Assembly (NCBI GenBank): GCA_964534325.1
Contig: CAZHOR010000001.1
Coordinates: 248,001-312,000, forward strand
From: JdFR-22 sp964534325
GTDB lineage: Archaea; Halobacteriota; Archaeoglobi; Archaeoglobales; Archaeoglobaceae
Direction of reading: 5' to 3'
DNA length: 64,000 nucleotides
In this document: in pieces, positions 50,353-59,805 of the stretch
Layout: every line of letters starts with the position of its first letter
How positions within the stretch are numbered: the first letter of the stretch is position 1
Made by a program: the position numbers and the translations under genes
Notes under the pieces: model-generated
What the model was told of the DNA's origin: nothing
Database searches by the model: none
Seen by the model: the letters and a program-made list of their open reading frames with translations, nothing else

Positions 50353-51639
50353 TTATTTCAGGGGTTCTCTGCTTCCATCAATCATCTTTATCAGCCCAAC
50401 GACCGCGATAAGACCAAATAAAGCAAGATAAATCGATGGAGCGAAACTGTTATCCGTGACGCTGATCAACCAGGTGGCCATCATTGGTGTAGTCCCTCCC
50501 ACCACTCCCATTGCAGTATTGAACGATATGGAGTATCCGGATAGCCTGTCTTCTGTGGGGAATAACTCTAACAGCGTGGCGGGAGCGGATCCCAGGGGTA
50601 CTGCAATAAGGAATGCAAATATTATCTGGCCCACGAGAATCAGTGCAAGATTGTCGAAATTGAGCAGGTGGAACAGGGGATAGGATACCACCGCCATTAT
50701 AACAAAAGCTGTCAGCAGTAGATGCTTCCTGCGGACATACTGGTCTGATATAAGACCCATTAAGGGAATAAAGCCCAATAGCAGGATAGTTCCAATGGCG
50801 TTGACCTCCAGAGCTTGATTAAGAGGGATGGTAGTGAACTGGTCTATGTAGGTCGGCAAATAGACCAGAGGGATGTAAAAGCAGACCGCATAACCTGAAG
50901 AGAAAAGAAATGCCTGTACAGTCTCTCTGCGGTTCTGGGTCAAAGCCAGTTTAATTGGAGAACGCTTCGTCTGTCTGGTCTCGTGCTCCTCAAATATTCG
51001 GGAGGGTGACAACGAACGCCTCAAATAAGTAGCGAATATGGCTATTATCCCTCCAAACAGGAAGGGGAACCGCCAACCCCAGCTGTTAATTGCGCTTTCA
51101 GGGAGTAAAGTGGTCACCAGAGCAGCTAATCCAGAGCCCAGCAGCATACCACCCATGCTACCCACATTCGCCCAGCTGCCGGTCAAACCTCTCTTATCAA
51201 GGGGAGAAGTCTCCACCACATAAGTTACAGAGCTGCTGAACTCCCCACCAACAGAAAGTCCTTGAACCAAACGAATCACTACCAGAAGAGTGGGGGCTAT
51301 GATACCTATCTGGGCGTGAGTGGGTAGCATTCCCAGAAAGAACGTGGGCAAACCCATGAGCACTACTGAAAGGAATAAGGCTTTGCGTCGGTTCCATCTA
51401 TCGCCTATATAGCCGAAGAGAGCGGAACCAAGAGGACGCATGATGAATCCTACTGCGAACACCCCAAAAGTTGCAAGCAATGATGCTGTTGCGCTCTCAC
51501 TGGGGAAGAACAGTTGTGAGAAGACTGGGGCAAAGTAACCGTAGAGAGCGAAGTCGTACCATTCCATGACATTACCGATAACTCCGGCCATAAGAGTTGA
51601 TCTTGTGTGTTCTCTGGATTCATTAGCAACTTCCGCCAC
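50353..51639 (-). CDS. MFS transporter, metabolite:H+ symporter (MHS) family
   Basis: A 428-residue transporter with 12 predicted membrane helices. The MHS signature is near the start (GNVMEWYDFALYGYFAPVF), the MFS loop motif is GYIGDRWNRRKALF, and RLVQGLSVGGEFSSSVTYVVE follows in helix 4-5. Relatives carry proline/betaine, citrate or 2-oxoglutarate with protons; the substrate here is unknown. GTG start after GAGGGG. The gene is bacterial in style and may have been acquired by transfer. Confidence 0.92.
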   Translation of the reverse strand: MAEVANESREHTRSTLMAGVIGNVMEWYDFALYGYFAPVFSQLFFPSESATASLLATFGVFAVGFIMRPLGSALFGYIGDRWNRRKALFLSVVLMGLPTFFLGMLPTHAQIGIIAPTLLVVIRLVQGLSVGGEFSSSVTYVVETSPLDKRGLTGSWANVGSMGGMLLGSGLAALVTTLLPESAINSWGWRFPFLFGGIIAIFATYLRRSLSPSRIFEEHETRQTKRSPIKLALTQNRRETVQAFLFSSGYAVCFYIPLVYLPTYIDQFTTIPLNQALEVNAIGTILLLGFIPLMGLISDQYVRRKHLLLTAFVIMAVVSYPLFHLLNFDNLALILVGQIIFAFLIAVPLGSAPATLLELFPTEDRLSGYSISFNTAMGVVGGTTPMMATWLISVTDNSFAPSIYLALFGLIAVVGLIKMIDGSREPLK

Positions 51640-51800
51640 TATTTCCCCTCAGTTCTACCGAATTTTTCTATTTTGCCTTCGTAGCTATAAAAATTTTGCA
51701 AAAAAGAGGAGGAGAAATTTAATTGACTCACCAGATTGAATTTATTTTTGAGGGGATTGCATTACTGAATTATTAACACTAATCGAGACGAAATTAAAAA

Positions 51801-52508
51801 TCAAGTTCGACGGGCTCTCAAAGCCCTTTTTACGTCACTCACACTTCCCAGGTACACCACTTCATCCTCCACAGCATAGACCTCTATATCGCCTACCTCT
51901 ACATTCAGCATGGGTGACAGGAACTTCTCTGCGCTCAGGACATCGCTTCCCTGGGCTACAGGGGAGAATGCGGGCAAGACCACAACATTCCTCTCTTTTA
52001 TGTGAAGGAAGCAGGGGTACCTGTAAATGGCCCCGCTTTCTCTCACCTTAATGGTGGGGTGCTCGTGACCCATGATCACTTTATCTGCGTCAGTATTTTT
52101 GTGGCCGTGCATAACAGTCCACTCTGAGACATTGATGGCGTCTTTCATCTCCACATCGTATTTATGCAGGATGGTCATCAAGAAATTGTCGTGGTTCCCT
52201 CTGACCACCTCAATATCCAGGTCAGAGAACTTTTTGAGGAATAGTTCAACATCCTCCCATTCGTAGGGCTTATTCTTCCCGAACTCATGCTTGAAATCCC
52301 CGGCCACGATCAACCTGGTTATCCCGTAGTTGTCGACGATGGACTTCATGTTATTGATCACTTCCCTGATCTGCACTCTGGGGAAGGTTACTCCATAATC
52401 CTCCATCATGCTCTCGATCCCCAGGTGCAGGTCAGCGATTATTGCGGTATCATCAACGATCACTGCCTTTTCCCTAGTCAGAGTTAAATTATCGATTTTT
52501 GATGTCAT
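51801..52508 (-). CDS. Metallophosphoesterase (archaeal COG1407 type)
   Basis: A 235-residue calcineurin-like phosphoesterase. Metal-binding motifs are IIADLHLGIE, VAGDFKHEF, VRGNHDNF, MHGHKN and VIMGHEHPT. Archaeal and bacterial members are often linked to Lhr-type helicases; here the lhr gene is 2 kb away on the same strand. The likely substrate is a nucleic acid or cyclic phosphodiester, by family. Confidence 0.9.
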   Translation of the reverse strand: MTSKIDNLTLTREKAVIVDDTAIIADLHLGIESMMEDYGVTFPRVQIREVINNMKSIVDNYGITRLIVAGDFKHEFGKNKPYEWEDVELFLKKFSDLDIEVVRGNHDNFLMTILHKYDVEMKDAINVSEWTVMHGHKNTDADKVIMGHEHPTIKVRESGAIYRYPCFLHIKERNVVVLPAFSPVAQGSDVLSAEKFLSPMLNVEVGDIEVYAVEDEVVYLGSVSDVKRALRARRT

Positions 52509-52545
52509 GTTCCAGTTCTTTTTTGTATCAACATCAAATCTTGAA

Positions 52546-53067
52546 TCATAGCTCCTTCAGAAAGTCGCCTCTGTGAGGATCTTTTATACCGCGGAAAACC
52601 CTGCGGCCATTATTTTTCCATTCTTTCGGCATCTCCTCTTCACAGATATTTACCAGACAAGAGATCACAGTAACGTCCTCTGGAACGGGTACCTGTCTCC
52701 AGTCAGCACATATTACTATCACATTATCCGGCAATTCGTAGTCCATTAAATCCAGAGATTTTGAAATCAATTTGGGGGACATCTCCACAGCATAGACCTT
52801 CCTACATACTGTTGAAGCAATTAATGCGAATCTCAAGTCCCCTGCACCCATATCGCAGAGAACATCGTCTTCTGATAATTTAGAGAGCATCTCCCTGTAA
52901 TTCTCTTCATGGGGAATATACAACAGTCCAGATAATTTATCATTGCTTTTCCGGTCGTCTGATTCACCTTCTGAGGATTCATAATCAATTTCATACCCTC
53001 TATAAGCTTCTAATTTTTCTATTACTTCTTCTAGCCATTCTGGCAACTCAATGTCCAATTTATACAT
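52546..53067 (-). CDS. Class I SAM-dependent methyltransferase-like protein
   Basis: A 173-residue protein. After an acidic N-terminus (ELPEWLEEVIEKLEAYRGYE) it has a Rossmann core with a variant SAM motif (DVLCDMGAGDLRFALIAS), the acidic residue of strand 2 (KVYAVEMSPKL) and DNVIVICADWRQVPVPEDVTVISCLVN. The glycine motif is degenerate (MGAGDLR rather than GxGxG). The substrate is unknown. Confidence 0.75.
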   Translation of the reverse strand: MYKLDIELPEWLEEVIEKLEAYRGYEIDYESSEGESDDRKSNDKLSGLLYIPHEENYREMLSKLSEDDVLCDMGAGDLRFALIASTVCRKVYAVEMSPKLISKSLDLMDYELPDNVIVICADWRQVPVPEDVTVISCLVNICEEEMPKEWKNNGRRVFRGIKDPHRGDFLKEL

Positions 53068-53302
53068 TCTTTTACACCACGATGCCCTTTTTAAAGCCCC
53101 TTAGATGATCTTTATCTCCGACCAGACGTTATAATGAATGTAGGCCATGCCCTGTCCAGAAAAAAGTAATACTGACAGGGATTATTTATGACTTCTTGCT
53201 TTGGGAAGTCGGCTTTTATTGTTTTTAGGCACACAGTTTTTGTGGAGACGAGTGGAAACTTTTTTATTATTTCTGGTTTATAGAGTTGGCAATTGGGGAA
53301 TT

Positions 53303-54061
53303 ATGGAGCTTGAATTGGAGAAGGGGAGCCTGATAAACATACTGGATGTGGCAAGTATTGCGGGTTACTCCAGAGAAGCGAATTTATGGTTCTCCTCTGA
53401 GGGTCTGAGAATAATAAATCAGCTGGAGGATCAGTTGCTGGTGGAAGCTTTTTACAGTGACAGCTTTTTCTCTGAATATAGTGGGGACAACTTAGAAGTG
53501 GGGCTTGATTGCAAGCACCTCAACAGGCTGGCCAAATTCATTGACGGTAAGACTGTGAGGGTTGAGGTCAGGAAGGATGAGTTCTTGATTAGCGGTGAAA
53601 ACACCCGAATATATTTTAGTCCATTCGAAGTAGAAGATGAAAGTAAATTCGAGCTCAAGAAGACGCCTTCTGGTGAAGCTCTATACAATAACCAAGGAGA
53701 TATGACAGGATTGACAGACTCCTACGTTTACGCTCAAACTCACGTAATACCTCCTGCAAAGTTGAGGCCTCTGGGAGGAGTAGATGAGCTGATCTTTAGA
53801 GTGAGCGACGATCACCTGTATTTGGTTCAGCAAACCGAAGGAGTGAAGTTTGAGAAAGTTATCAGCGATAAGATAGATAATCCTTCAGATACAAGCGTTT
53901 ATATCAGCAGCAAGAACCTCATAGGAGCTATGAATGTCCTCAAATTGTGGTACAGGGATATCACAATAGGGATACCCCAAAAGGAAAAATATCCCATCAT
54001 CTTCCATGATTCCGGTGAAGATCACCAGATAACGGTTCTGGTAGCGCAAATGGAAAAGTAG
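53303..54061 (+). CDS. PCNA-like sliding clamp, divergent
   Basis: A 252-residue protein with the length and strand pattern of archaeal PCNA. GLRIINQLEDQLLVEAFY corresponds to the GMRLRAMDPSHVALID region. FFSEYSGDNLEVGLDCKHLNRLAKFI matches the domain-1 helix, and EKYPIIFHDSGEDHQITVLVAQMEK takes the place of the usual ...YLLAPRIE end. The Pro-Ser of DPS and the APRxE terminus are absent, so it is unusual. The ATG at 53303 is chosen because CTTTTTTATT lies about 45 bases upstream and GGGGAATT directly precedes it. It could be a paralogue of the main clamp. Confidence 0.6.
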   Translation: MELELEKGSLINILDVASIAGYSREANLWFSSEGLRIINQLEDQLLVEAFYSDSFFSEYSGDNLEVGLDCKHLNRLAKFIDGKTVRVEVRKDEFLISGENTRIYFSPFEVEDESKFELKKTPSGEALYNNQGDMTGLTDSYVYAQTHVIPPAKLRPLGGVDELIFRVSDDHLYLVQQTEGVKFEKVISDKIDNPSDTSVYISSKNLIGAMNVLKLWYRDITIGIPQKEKYPIIFHDSGEDHQITVLVAQMEK

Positions 54062-54086
54062 ACATTTTCAGCTTGCTTCAAAAGGA

Positions 54087-56651
54087 TTATTGGGCTATTA
54101 TGCTCATGATCCTGTCGTGGAGTGCCTTGAGCACTTTTCTCCTGTCCTCCATCAGCACCACATCTTCCTTGCCCAGCACGTAAATGTTGAAGGCGAAGGG
54201 GCTGGGATATGGTACGCGATTGACCACAGTATCAATTCCATTCCCCACTCTAAAGAGGTAGTCCAGAGCGTTTTTGGAGTCCATGGAGTCCTCCATTATC
54301 TCTCTGTGGGTCTCTTTGAGCACGGGAAAATCGGGGAAATCTCTCTTCAAGAGGTTCAAGATCGAATCAGAGCTCAACTGCTGCCTCCACACGCTCTTCT
54401 CCCTTCCCAGATAGTTCCGAAGTATCATCATGGAGCGGACCGCGACGTGGCGGAATCTCCTCCTCAAGAGCTCCGTTCTGTCCAGAGATCTCTTGAGGTG
54501 CTCTTCAAAATCATTCTCGTCAAATAGCTCTGTGATCTCGTCGTTGGTCATTGTTCTGGGGAGCATGAGCATGAATCCGTTATCGTTGAGGGCTATCTGC
54601 ACGTTGCAACCCTTCATCATTCCCGCACGGTAGGCGAACACTCTGGAGATGGCACTGTTGGCTCTTCTCCCTATCAGGGTGTGGAACACGTAGTTGTGTC
54701 TTCCTTCATCCTCAAATTTTTCCACCAGCAACTTCTCGTCAGTGGGTATGTCGCTGAACATCTTCTGCTCCCTGAAGTACCCCAGTATGGCCCGGGCAGC
54801 GTTCTCCTCCAGATTATATTCTTCCACCAGATAATCCACAGCAGCACCTTCATCTCCGTCTTCCAGCATCTCATCGATCAATCTCCGGAACTCCTGGATC
54901 CTGTGTCCCAGATCGTAGCTCAAGGGGAGCTGTTCAGAGAACCAGCTGGGGACGGTTGGCTTCTCTCCTTCTGCCGACTCCACCACCAGCTTGGTCCCCT
55001 GGGACTTTAGGAAGCGGAAGGTGTTGCCTCCCAGAACAAATATGTCTCCTTTCAACAGCTTTTCAGCGAATTCTTCCTCCACCTTCCCCACCCGTTTCTT
55101 ATCCCTGGTTATAACCGAGATGGCCACTTCATCGGGAATTGTTCCCGTATTCAGGTAGTATATGGGTCTGATAAGCTTTCCTCTCCTTCCAAAGACCTGC
55201 TCTTCCTCATCAAACCATATCTTACCGTAAACCTTCTTTCTCTCCAGCTCGGAATGGCCGGCCAGATAACGGAGGACGTCAAGGAACTCCTGCTTTGTAA
55301 GGTTCCTGTAGGGATAGGCGTTTCTGGTGAGAGATAACGCTTCATCTACATTCCATCTTCTCTCTATGGCCATTCCCACCACATGCTGTACCAGAACATC
55401 CAGCGGTTTTTGGGGTATCTCGATCCTGTCCAGCTTTCGGTCCAGGGCCTCCCTGGCAAGAACAGTGCACTCCACCAGATCATCCTGATCCAGCACTACA
55501 ATCCTTCCCCGGCTAACATCCACCAATCGGTGGCCGCTTCTCCCTATTCTCTGGATAGCACGGTTAATGCTCTTAGGTGAGCCCAGAAGCACTACAAGGT
55601 CGATATGCCCTATATCTATTCCCAGCTCCAGGCTGGTGGAGGAGACCACACACCTCAAGTTGCCCTGCTTCATTTCCTCCTCTACTTCCAGCCTCACTTC
55701 CCTCGATAATGAGCTATGGTGGGCGCTAACGGGGAAATTCTCTCCCAGCTCTTTTTTAAGGTTATAGACTACTCGTTCTGTGGCGCTACGGGTGTTGGTA
55801 AATATCAAAACAGTTCTGGATTGTCTGACGTGGTCAGCAAGTATGGAATACAGCGTTTGGCCTATTTCCTCTCCGGTTATCTCGAAGAAGTTCTCAATGG
55901 GTGAAGTAACCTTAATATCCAGAGATTTCTCAAAAGTGACATCAGTAACTATACAGTCATCATCATTCCCCACCAGGAACTGTGCTATCTCGTTCAGGGG
56001 AGCTATTGTGGCCGACAAACCGATTCTGGTGGAGTCTTCCTCCTGTATCCTCTTGACCCTCTCCAGAGAAAGTGACAGGTGTGAACCTCTCTTATTTTCC
56101 GCTACCGAGTGTATCTCGTCCACAATGAAGAACTTTATTCTGGTGAGCTTTTCAATGAACTTGGGGCTGGCCAGAACGATGGACAGAGTTTCCGGGGTGG
56201 TTATCAGAATGTGAGGCGGGTTCCTGAGCTGTTTCTGCTTTTCTCTTGATTCGGTGTCGCCTGTCCTCACCCCTATCCTGATGTTCTGTAACTTAATTCC
56301 CTTCTCCTCAGCCAGCTGGTAAATCTCTTCCAGAGGCTCTTCCAGATTCCTTCTAATATCGTTGTTCAGCGCCCTTAGAGGAGAAACGTAGAGAGCGTAT
56401 ACTCTCTTCTCCAGCTCTTTTTTCTCTGCCTTTTCAATAAGCAAGCTGAGGGAGGTGAGAAAGGCTGCCAGAGTCTTTCCACTACCAGTGGGGGAAGATA
56501 TGAGTACGTTGTTACCCTTGAAAGCCTCCACTATGGAGTATTTTTGGGGAGGAGTGAATGTAGAGTACTTTGACAAGAACCACTCCCTCACAAGTGGATG
56601 GAGCGTATCCAGAATCTCCTCATCCGAGTGGGGTTTCCCCTCCAATATCAT
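54087..56651 (-). CDS. lhr: Lhr-type superfamily 2 DNA helicase
   Basis: An 854-residue Lhr-core helicase. Motifs: LISSPTGSGKTLAAF (I), VRTGDT (Ic), VDEIHSVAENKRGSHL (II), LSATIAP (III), FTNTRSATERV (IV), SSTSLELGIDIGHIDLV (V) and QRIGRSGHR (VI). A winged helix and the Lhr-specific C-terminal domain follow. Lhr unwinds DNA and RNA-DNA hybrids in repair and fork recovery. Length is normal for archaea. Convergent with the clamp-like gene. Confidence 0.96.
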   Translation of the reverse strand: MILEGKPHSDEEILDTLHPLVREWFLSKYSTFTPPQKYSIVEAFKGNNVLISSPTGSGKTLAAFLTSLSLLIEKAEKKELEKRVYALYVSPLRALNNDIRRNLEEPLEEIYQLAEEKGIKLQNIRIGVRTGDTESREKQKQLRNPPHILITTPETLSIVLASPKFIEKLTRIKFFIVDEIHSVAENKRGSHLSLSLERVKRIQEEDSTRIGLSATIAPLNEIAQFLVGNDDDCIVTDVTFEKSLDIKVTSPIENFFEITGEEIGQTLYSILADHVRQSRTVLIFTNTRSATERVVYNLKKELGENFPVSAHHSSLSREVRLEVEEEMKQGNLRCVVSSTSLELGIDIGHIDLVVLLGSPKSINRAIQRIGRSGHRLVDVSRGRIVVLDQDDLVECTVLAREALDRKLDRIEIPQKPLDVLVQHVVGMAIERRWNVDEALSLTRNAYPYRNLTKQEFLDVLRYLAGHSELERKKVYGKIWFDEEEQVFGRRGKLIRPIYYLNTGTIPDEVAISVITRDKKRVGKVEEEFAEKLLKGDIFVLGGNTFRFLKSQGTKLVVESAEGEKPTVPSWFSEQLPLSYDLGHRIQEFRRLIDEMLEDGDEGAAVDYLVEEYNLEENAARAILGYFREQKMFSDIPTDEKLLVEKFEDEGRHNYVFHTLIGRRANSAISRVFAYRAGMMKGCNVQIALNDNGFMLMLPRTMTNDEITELFDENDFEEHLKRSLDRTELLRRRFRHVAVRSMMILRNYLGREKSVWRQQLSSDSILNLLKRDFPDFPVLKETHREIMEDSMDSKNALDYLFRVGNGIDTVVNRVPYPSPFAFNIYVLGKEDVVLMEDRRKVLKALHDRIMSIIAQ

Positions 56652-56759
56652 TTCAAAGTGTTCACTTAAGGGGTTAGATATGGTTTGCTGTAGCCCAAAT
56701 TTGATATTAATAGGGAATAAAACCGACAGCTTTGTAAATAACTTCAGCTAATTAGAGGC

Positions 56760-57527
56760 ATGCAAATCGGGGTAATGAACCATCCCAATATCGATCTGCT
56801 GGAAGAGATCGAATGGATATCACAGAACGGGTTCGATTTTATTGACTTGACCATTGAACCCTTGAAAGCATACGACTTTGACGTCAAAAGCGTAAGGTCG
56901 GCCCTGGAAGACTTCGATCTTGACGTGATCGGCCACACCAACCCTTTTCTGCCCTTTATCCTGCCCATCAGATCCATTCGAGATACTTGTAGGGATGAAT
57001 TTAGAAAATACGTCGATGTTTTCGTTCAACTGGGTGTTGATAAAGTGAACATCCACCCCAGCTACCACGCTCCTTTCTTCACTACAAGAGATAAGATTGA
57101 TGCAAATATCGATTTCCTGAAGAAAGTGAAAAAGGTGTGCGAATCTGAAGATATTACGCTGATGCTGGAGAATTTTGTTTCTCCCTTTGATTCCCCCGAG
57201 ACCTTCTCCAGGATGGTTGAGGAGATCCCCGGATTAAAGATACATCTGGATGTAGGGCACTGCAATATTAATCATGAGGATGATTTAACTGATGCTTTCT
57301 TCCAGGAGTTCGGGGAAGATATAATACATCTCCACTTCTCCGACAACAACGGGAAGAAGGACGACCACCTGCCGCTGGGCTGCGGTAACATAGACTGGGA
57401 ACAGGTGGTAAGGACAGTAAAGAGATACGGGTTCGACAGGACCATAACTCTGGAGATATTCGTTCCGGATAGAGATTATCTGTTGTTGAGCAGGGATAAA
57501 CTGGAGAGCTGGTGGCAAAAGCTTTAG
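56760..57527 (+). CDS. Xylose isomerase-like TIM-barrel protein (sugar phosphate isomerase/AP endonuclease family 2)
   Basis: A 255-residue TIM barrel. It starts MQIGVMNHPNIDLLEEIEWI; metal-site segments are VNIHPSYHAPF, LMLENFVSPF, LDVGHCNINH, IIHLHFSDNNGKKDDHLPLG and ITLEIF. These place it in the AP_endonuc_2 group, which includes sugar epimerases and isomerases as well as endonuclease IV. The reaction is unknown. The distance from the divergent lhr start is about 108 bases. Confidence 0.85.
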   Translation: MQIGVMNHPNIDLLEEIEWISQNGFDFIDLTIEPLKAYDFDVKSVRSALEDFDLDVIGHTNPFLPFILPIRSIRDTCRDEFRKYVDVFVQLGVDKVNIHPSYHAPFFTTRDKIDANIDFLKKVKKVCESEDITLMLENFVSPFDSPETFSRMVEEIPGLKIHLDVGHCNINHEDDLTDAFFQEFGEDIIHLHFSDNNGKKDDHLPLGCGNIDWEQVVRTVKRYGFDRTITLEIFVPDRDYLLLSRDKLESWWQKL

Positions 57528-57660
57528 GTAGAAGGTTTAGGAGCAAAATAATAAAAACCCGTAACCTATCACCAATGAGATGTTAATTAAAAATTAAAAT
57601 GATTAATTAAAAACTTTAGCAAATAATTGATTGATATTCTCTCACAATTTAGGCAAAAAC

Positions 57661-57668
57661 TTTTATAT
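57661..57668 (+). promoter_or_regulatory. TATA box upstream of the candidate RNA at 57691
   Basis: TTTTATAT, preceded by GCAAAAAC. Initiation about 25-27 bases downstream falls at the first base of the stem at 57691. No open frame starts within the next 200 bases. Confidence 0.55.
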
Positions 57669-57690
57669 CAATAAGATAAAACTTATTATT

Positions 57691-57774
57691 GCTAGGGTGG
57701 AAAATTCTCAACCCCCTCAAACCAATCAGACCCCCCAAAATTATTAGTTACCCCAACCTTTTTCCCACCCTAGC
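57691..57774 (+). ncRNA. Candidate small RNA with C-rich loop
   Basis: GCTAGGGTGG (57691-57700) pairs perfectly with CCACCCTAGC (57765-57774), closing an 84-base element. The loop contains AACCCCC, GACCCCCC and TACCCCAACC, separated by A/T-rich spacers. A TATA box lies 23-30 bases upstream and a six-T run (57784-57789) follows, which together resemble a short transcription unit. No known family is recognised. The opposite strand has four G-tracts and could form a quadruplex instead. Confidence 0.5.
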
Positions 57775-57899
57775 CTTAAACCCTTTTTTGTGTTCCTTTA
57801 TGTTTGCATAGATTAGCGTTTTTTAAGGGCTGCTGGTAGTTGCTCCTTTTGTCTGCAATCTGAGGTGGTCTTGATCTCAACCGGTTCTTCTCGATCAGC

Positions 57900-57907
57900 T
57901 TATATAT
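57900..57907 (+). promoter_or_regulatory. TATA box of the HemK-like gene
   Basis: TTATATAT lies 27-34 bases before the ATG at 57934, which predicts a leaderless transcript and rules against an in-frame ATG-like start at 57865. Confidence 0.55.
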
Positions 57908-57933
57908 CAAATACTCAACTGGTTGTTTTACTT

Positions 57934-58497
57934 ATGATCGATAATATTTATCCTCCCTTAGAGGATTCAGAGTTGCTGCTGAACGCTGCCCTCAAAGAGA
58001 TCAGAGAAGAAGACACGGTTTTGGAGGTGGGTATTGGCAGTGGCTTCATCTCATCCCGGTTGATCGATAAATGTAGATTGGTTATCGGAACCGACATCTC
58101 TCCTTACGCCGTGAAGGTAGCAAAATCAGAAGATGTTGAGGTGATACAGACCGATATAGCTGCCGGAATAAAAAAGAGGTTTACCTTGATACTGTTCAAT
58201 CCACCCAATCTCGAGCTGAGAGCGGGGAAGCAGAAAGGTGATAGGTGGATAGATAAAGCAATACAGGGAGGAGAGCACGGAACGGATATTGCTGAAAAAT
58301 TTCTGGACGAAATAGATTGGTGGCTGGAAGAAGGTGGGAGAATAATCTTGACGGCGTCTTCAACCAATTTCCCCTACCTTGATCACAAGATAGAGTCTGC
58401 TGGATTCGATTATGAAATTGCAGATAAGATAGAGAGCACTCTTTACAAGATATATGCTCTCAAATTGACAAAAAAAGATTATCTGTTGAATAAATAA
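57934..58497 (+). CDS. HemK/Mtq2-like glutamine methyltransferase
   Basis: A 187-residue class I methyltransferase. It has PLEDSELLLNAALKEI before the SAM motif VLEVGIGSGFISSRL, then VIGTDISPYAVKVAK and the NPPx catalytic motif. Here that motif reads LFNPPNLEL, with Asn in place of the common Tyr of NPPY. Archaeal homologues methylate the GGQ glutamine of release factor aRF1. The start is the ATG at 57934, leaderless by its TATA box. Confidence 0.85.
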   Translation: MIDNIYPPLEDSELLLNAALKEIREEDTVLEVGIGSGFISSRLIDKCRLVIGTDISPYAVKVAKSEDVEVIQTDIAAGIKKRFTLILFNPPNLELRAGKQKGDRWIDKAIQGGEHGTDIAEKFLDEIDWWLEEGGRIILTASSTNFPYLDHKIESAGFDYEIADKIESTLYKIYALKLTKKDYLLNK

Positions 58498-58526
58498 AGT
58501 AAAAAGTCATTCTTATTCGGCTCTTT

Positions 58527-59771
58527 TCAGCCGAACATGACTCCTTTCATTTCTGATTTGTCCACATCCTTCTTGGTAACTTTGTCGATGGCGTTGGCGA
58601 AGTCTTCCATGGAGACTTCTGTTCTCTCTTCTCTTATGGCCAGCATCCCTGCTTCAGTGACTATAGCTCTTATATCTGCACCGCTGCATCCGTCGGTCAT
58701 CTCGGCCAGTCTATCGAGGTCGACTTCTTCGCTTGTGTTCATGCTCCTTGTATGAACCTTGAATATGTCTTTCCGCTCCTCGAAACCGGGTAAGGGTATC
58801 TCAATAATTCGGTCGAATCTGCCCGGCCTGAGTATTGCGGAGTCCAGAATATCGATCCTGTTGGTGGCGCCTATCAGTTTTACCTCGCCTCTGGGGTCGA
58901 ATCCGTCCATCTCTGCCAGTAACTGCATGAGAGTCCTCTGGACTTCTCTGTCCCCGTTCATGTCGCTTCCGGTTCTTCTGGCTGCAATAGCATCCAATTC
59001 GTCAATGAATATTATGGTTGGAGCGTTTTCTTTGGCATAATCGAAGACCTCTCTGACCAGCCTTGCGCCTTCTCCGATGAACTTCCTTACCAGCTCACTT
59101 CCTACGACCCGAATGAATGTAGAGTTGGTGTAATTGGCCACGGCTTTTGCCAGCAGGGTTTTTCCTGTTCCGGGGGGACCGTTTAGAAGGACACCGTTGG
59201 GCGGCTGAATACCTACGTTCTCGAATAGTTCCGGTTTGGTTATGGGGAGCTCAACTATCTCCCTCAACTCATTTGTCTGGTGTGATAGCCCCCCTACATC
59301 TTCATAACTTACGTCTGGTCTCTCGTCAACTTCGAAACCATATACAGTTGGATCCTTTGGTGAGGGTAATGCTCCTACCACAGCCAGGGTTTGCTGGTTC
59401 ATCGCAATCCTCGTTCCTGGCTCTAATTCTTCTTTATCCAAATACTGCGAGCTGTGAGCCACAAACTTGGGCCCTGCACTGCTCTTTATAATGATACGAC
59501 CGTCATCAAGTATATCTGAGATATGACCTACCAGTAAAGGCGGAGACCTCAATCTCTCTATCTCACTTCTTAATCTCCTTACTTCTCTTTCATAGCGAAC
59601 TCTTTCGCTCTCAATGGATTTCTTTTCATCCTGAATCTTCTCATAATCTTCTTTAAGGCGGCTGTATTGCTCCTCAATCTCTTTCAATCTGTTGAGCAAG
59701 TATTCTGATTGCCCCATATTTTCGTCTTGATTCTCTGTTTCTGCATCTTCGGTCACACTTAATGCCTCCAT
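58527..59771 (-). CDS. pan: Proteasome-activating nucleotidase (PAN)
   Basis: A 414-residue AAA+ unfoldase that feeds proteins to the 20S proteasome. An N-terminal coiled coil (about residues 20-75) precedes an OB domain and the ATPase core. Walker A is GPPGTGKT, Walker B is IIFIDELDAI, and the second region of homology is NRIDILDSAILRPGRFDR. The last residues are VMFG. A strict HbYX ending (hydrophobic-Tyr-any) would be expected for gate opening; here the penultimate residue is Phe. The ATG at 59771 is chosen because TTTTATACCC at 59806-59815 is its likely TATA box; a longer frame from 59861 would start upstream of it. Confidence 0.95.
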   Translation of the reverse strand: MEALSVTEDAETENQDENMGQSEYLLNRLKEIEEQYSRLKEDYEKIQDEKKSIESERVRYEREVRRLRSEIERLRSPPLLVGHISDILDDGRIIIKSSAGPKFVAHSSQYLDKEELEPGTRIAMNQQTLAVVGALPSPKDPTVYGFEVDERPDVSYEDVGGLSHQTNELREIVELPITKPELFENVGIQPPNGVLLNGPPGTGKTLLAKAVANYTNSTFIRVVGSELVRKFIGEGARLVREVFDYAKENAPTIIFIDELDAIAARRTGSDMNGDREVQRTLMQLLAEMDGFDPRGEVKLIGATNRIDILDSAILRPGRFDRIIEIPLPGFEERKDIFKVHTRSMNTSEEVDLDRLAEMTDGCSGADIRAIVTEAGMLAIREERTEVSMEDFANAIDKVTKKDVDKSEMKGVMFG

Positions 59772-59805
59772 ATAAGTATTGGAAATTGGCGTATAAGAAT
59801 TTTGG

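Noticed and set aside
57691..57774. Interpretation of the C-rich element as an H/ACA or C/D guide
   Set aside because: No ACA box follows the stem and no box C (RTGATGA) or box D (CTGA) pair is present at the ends.
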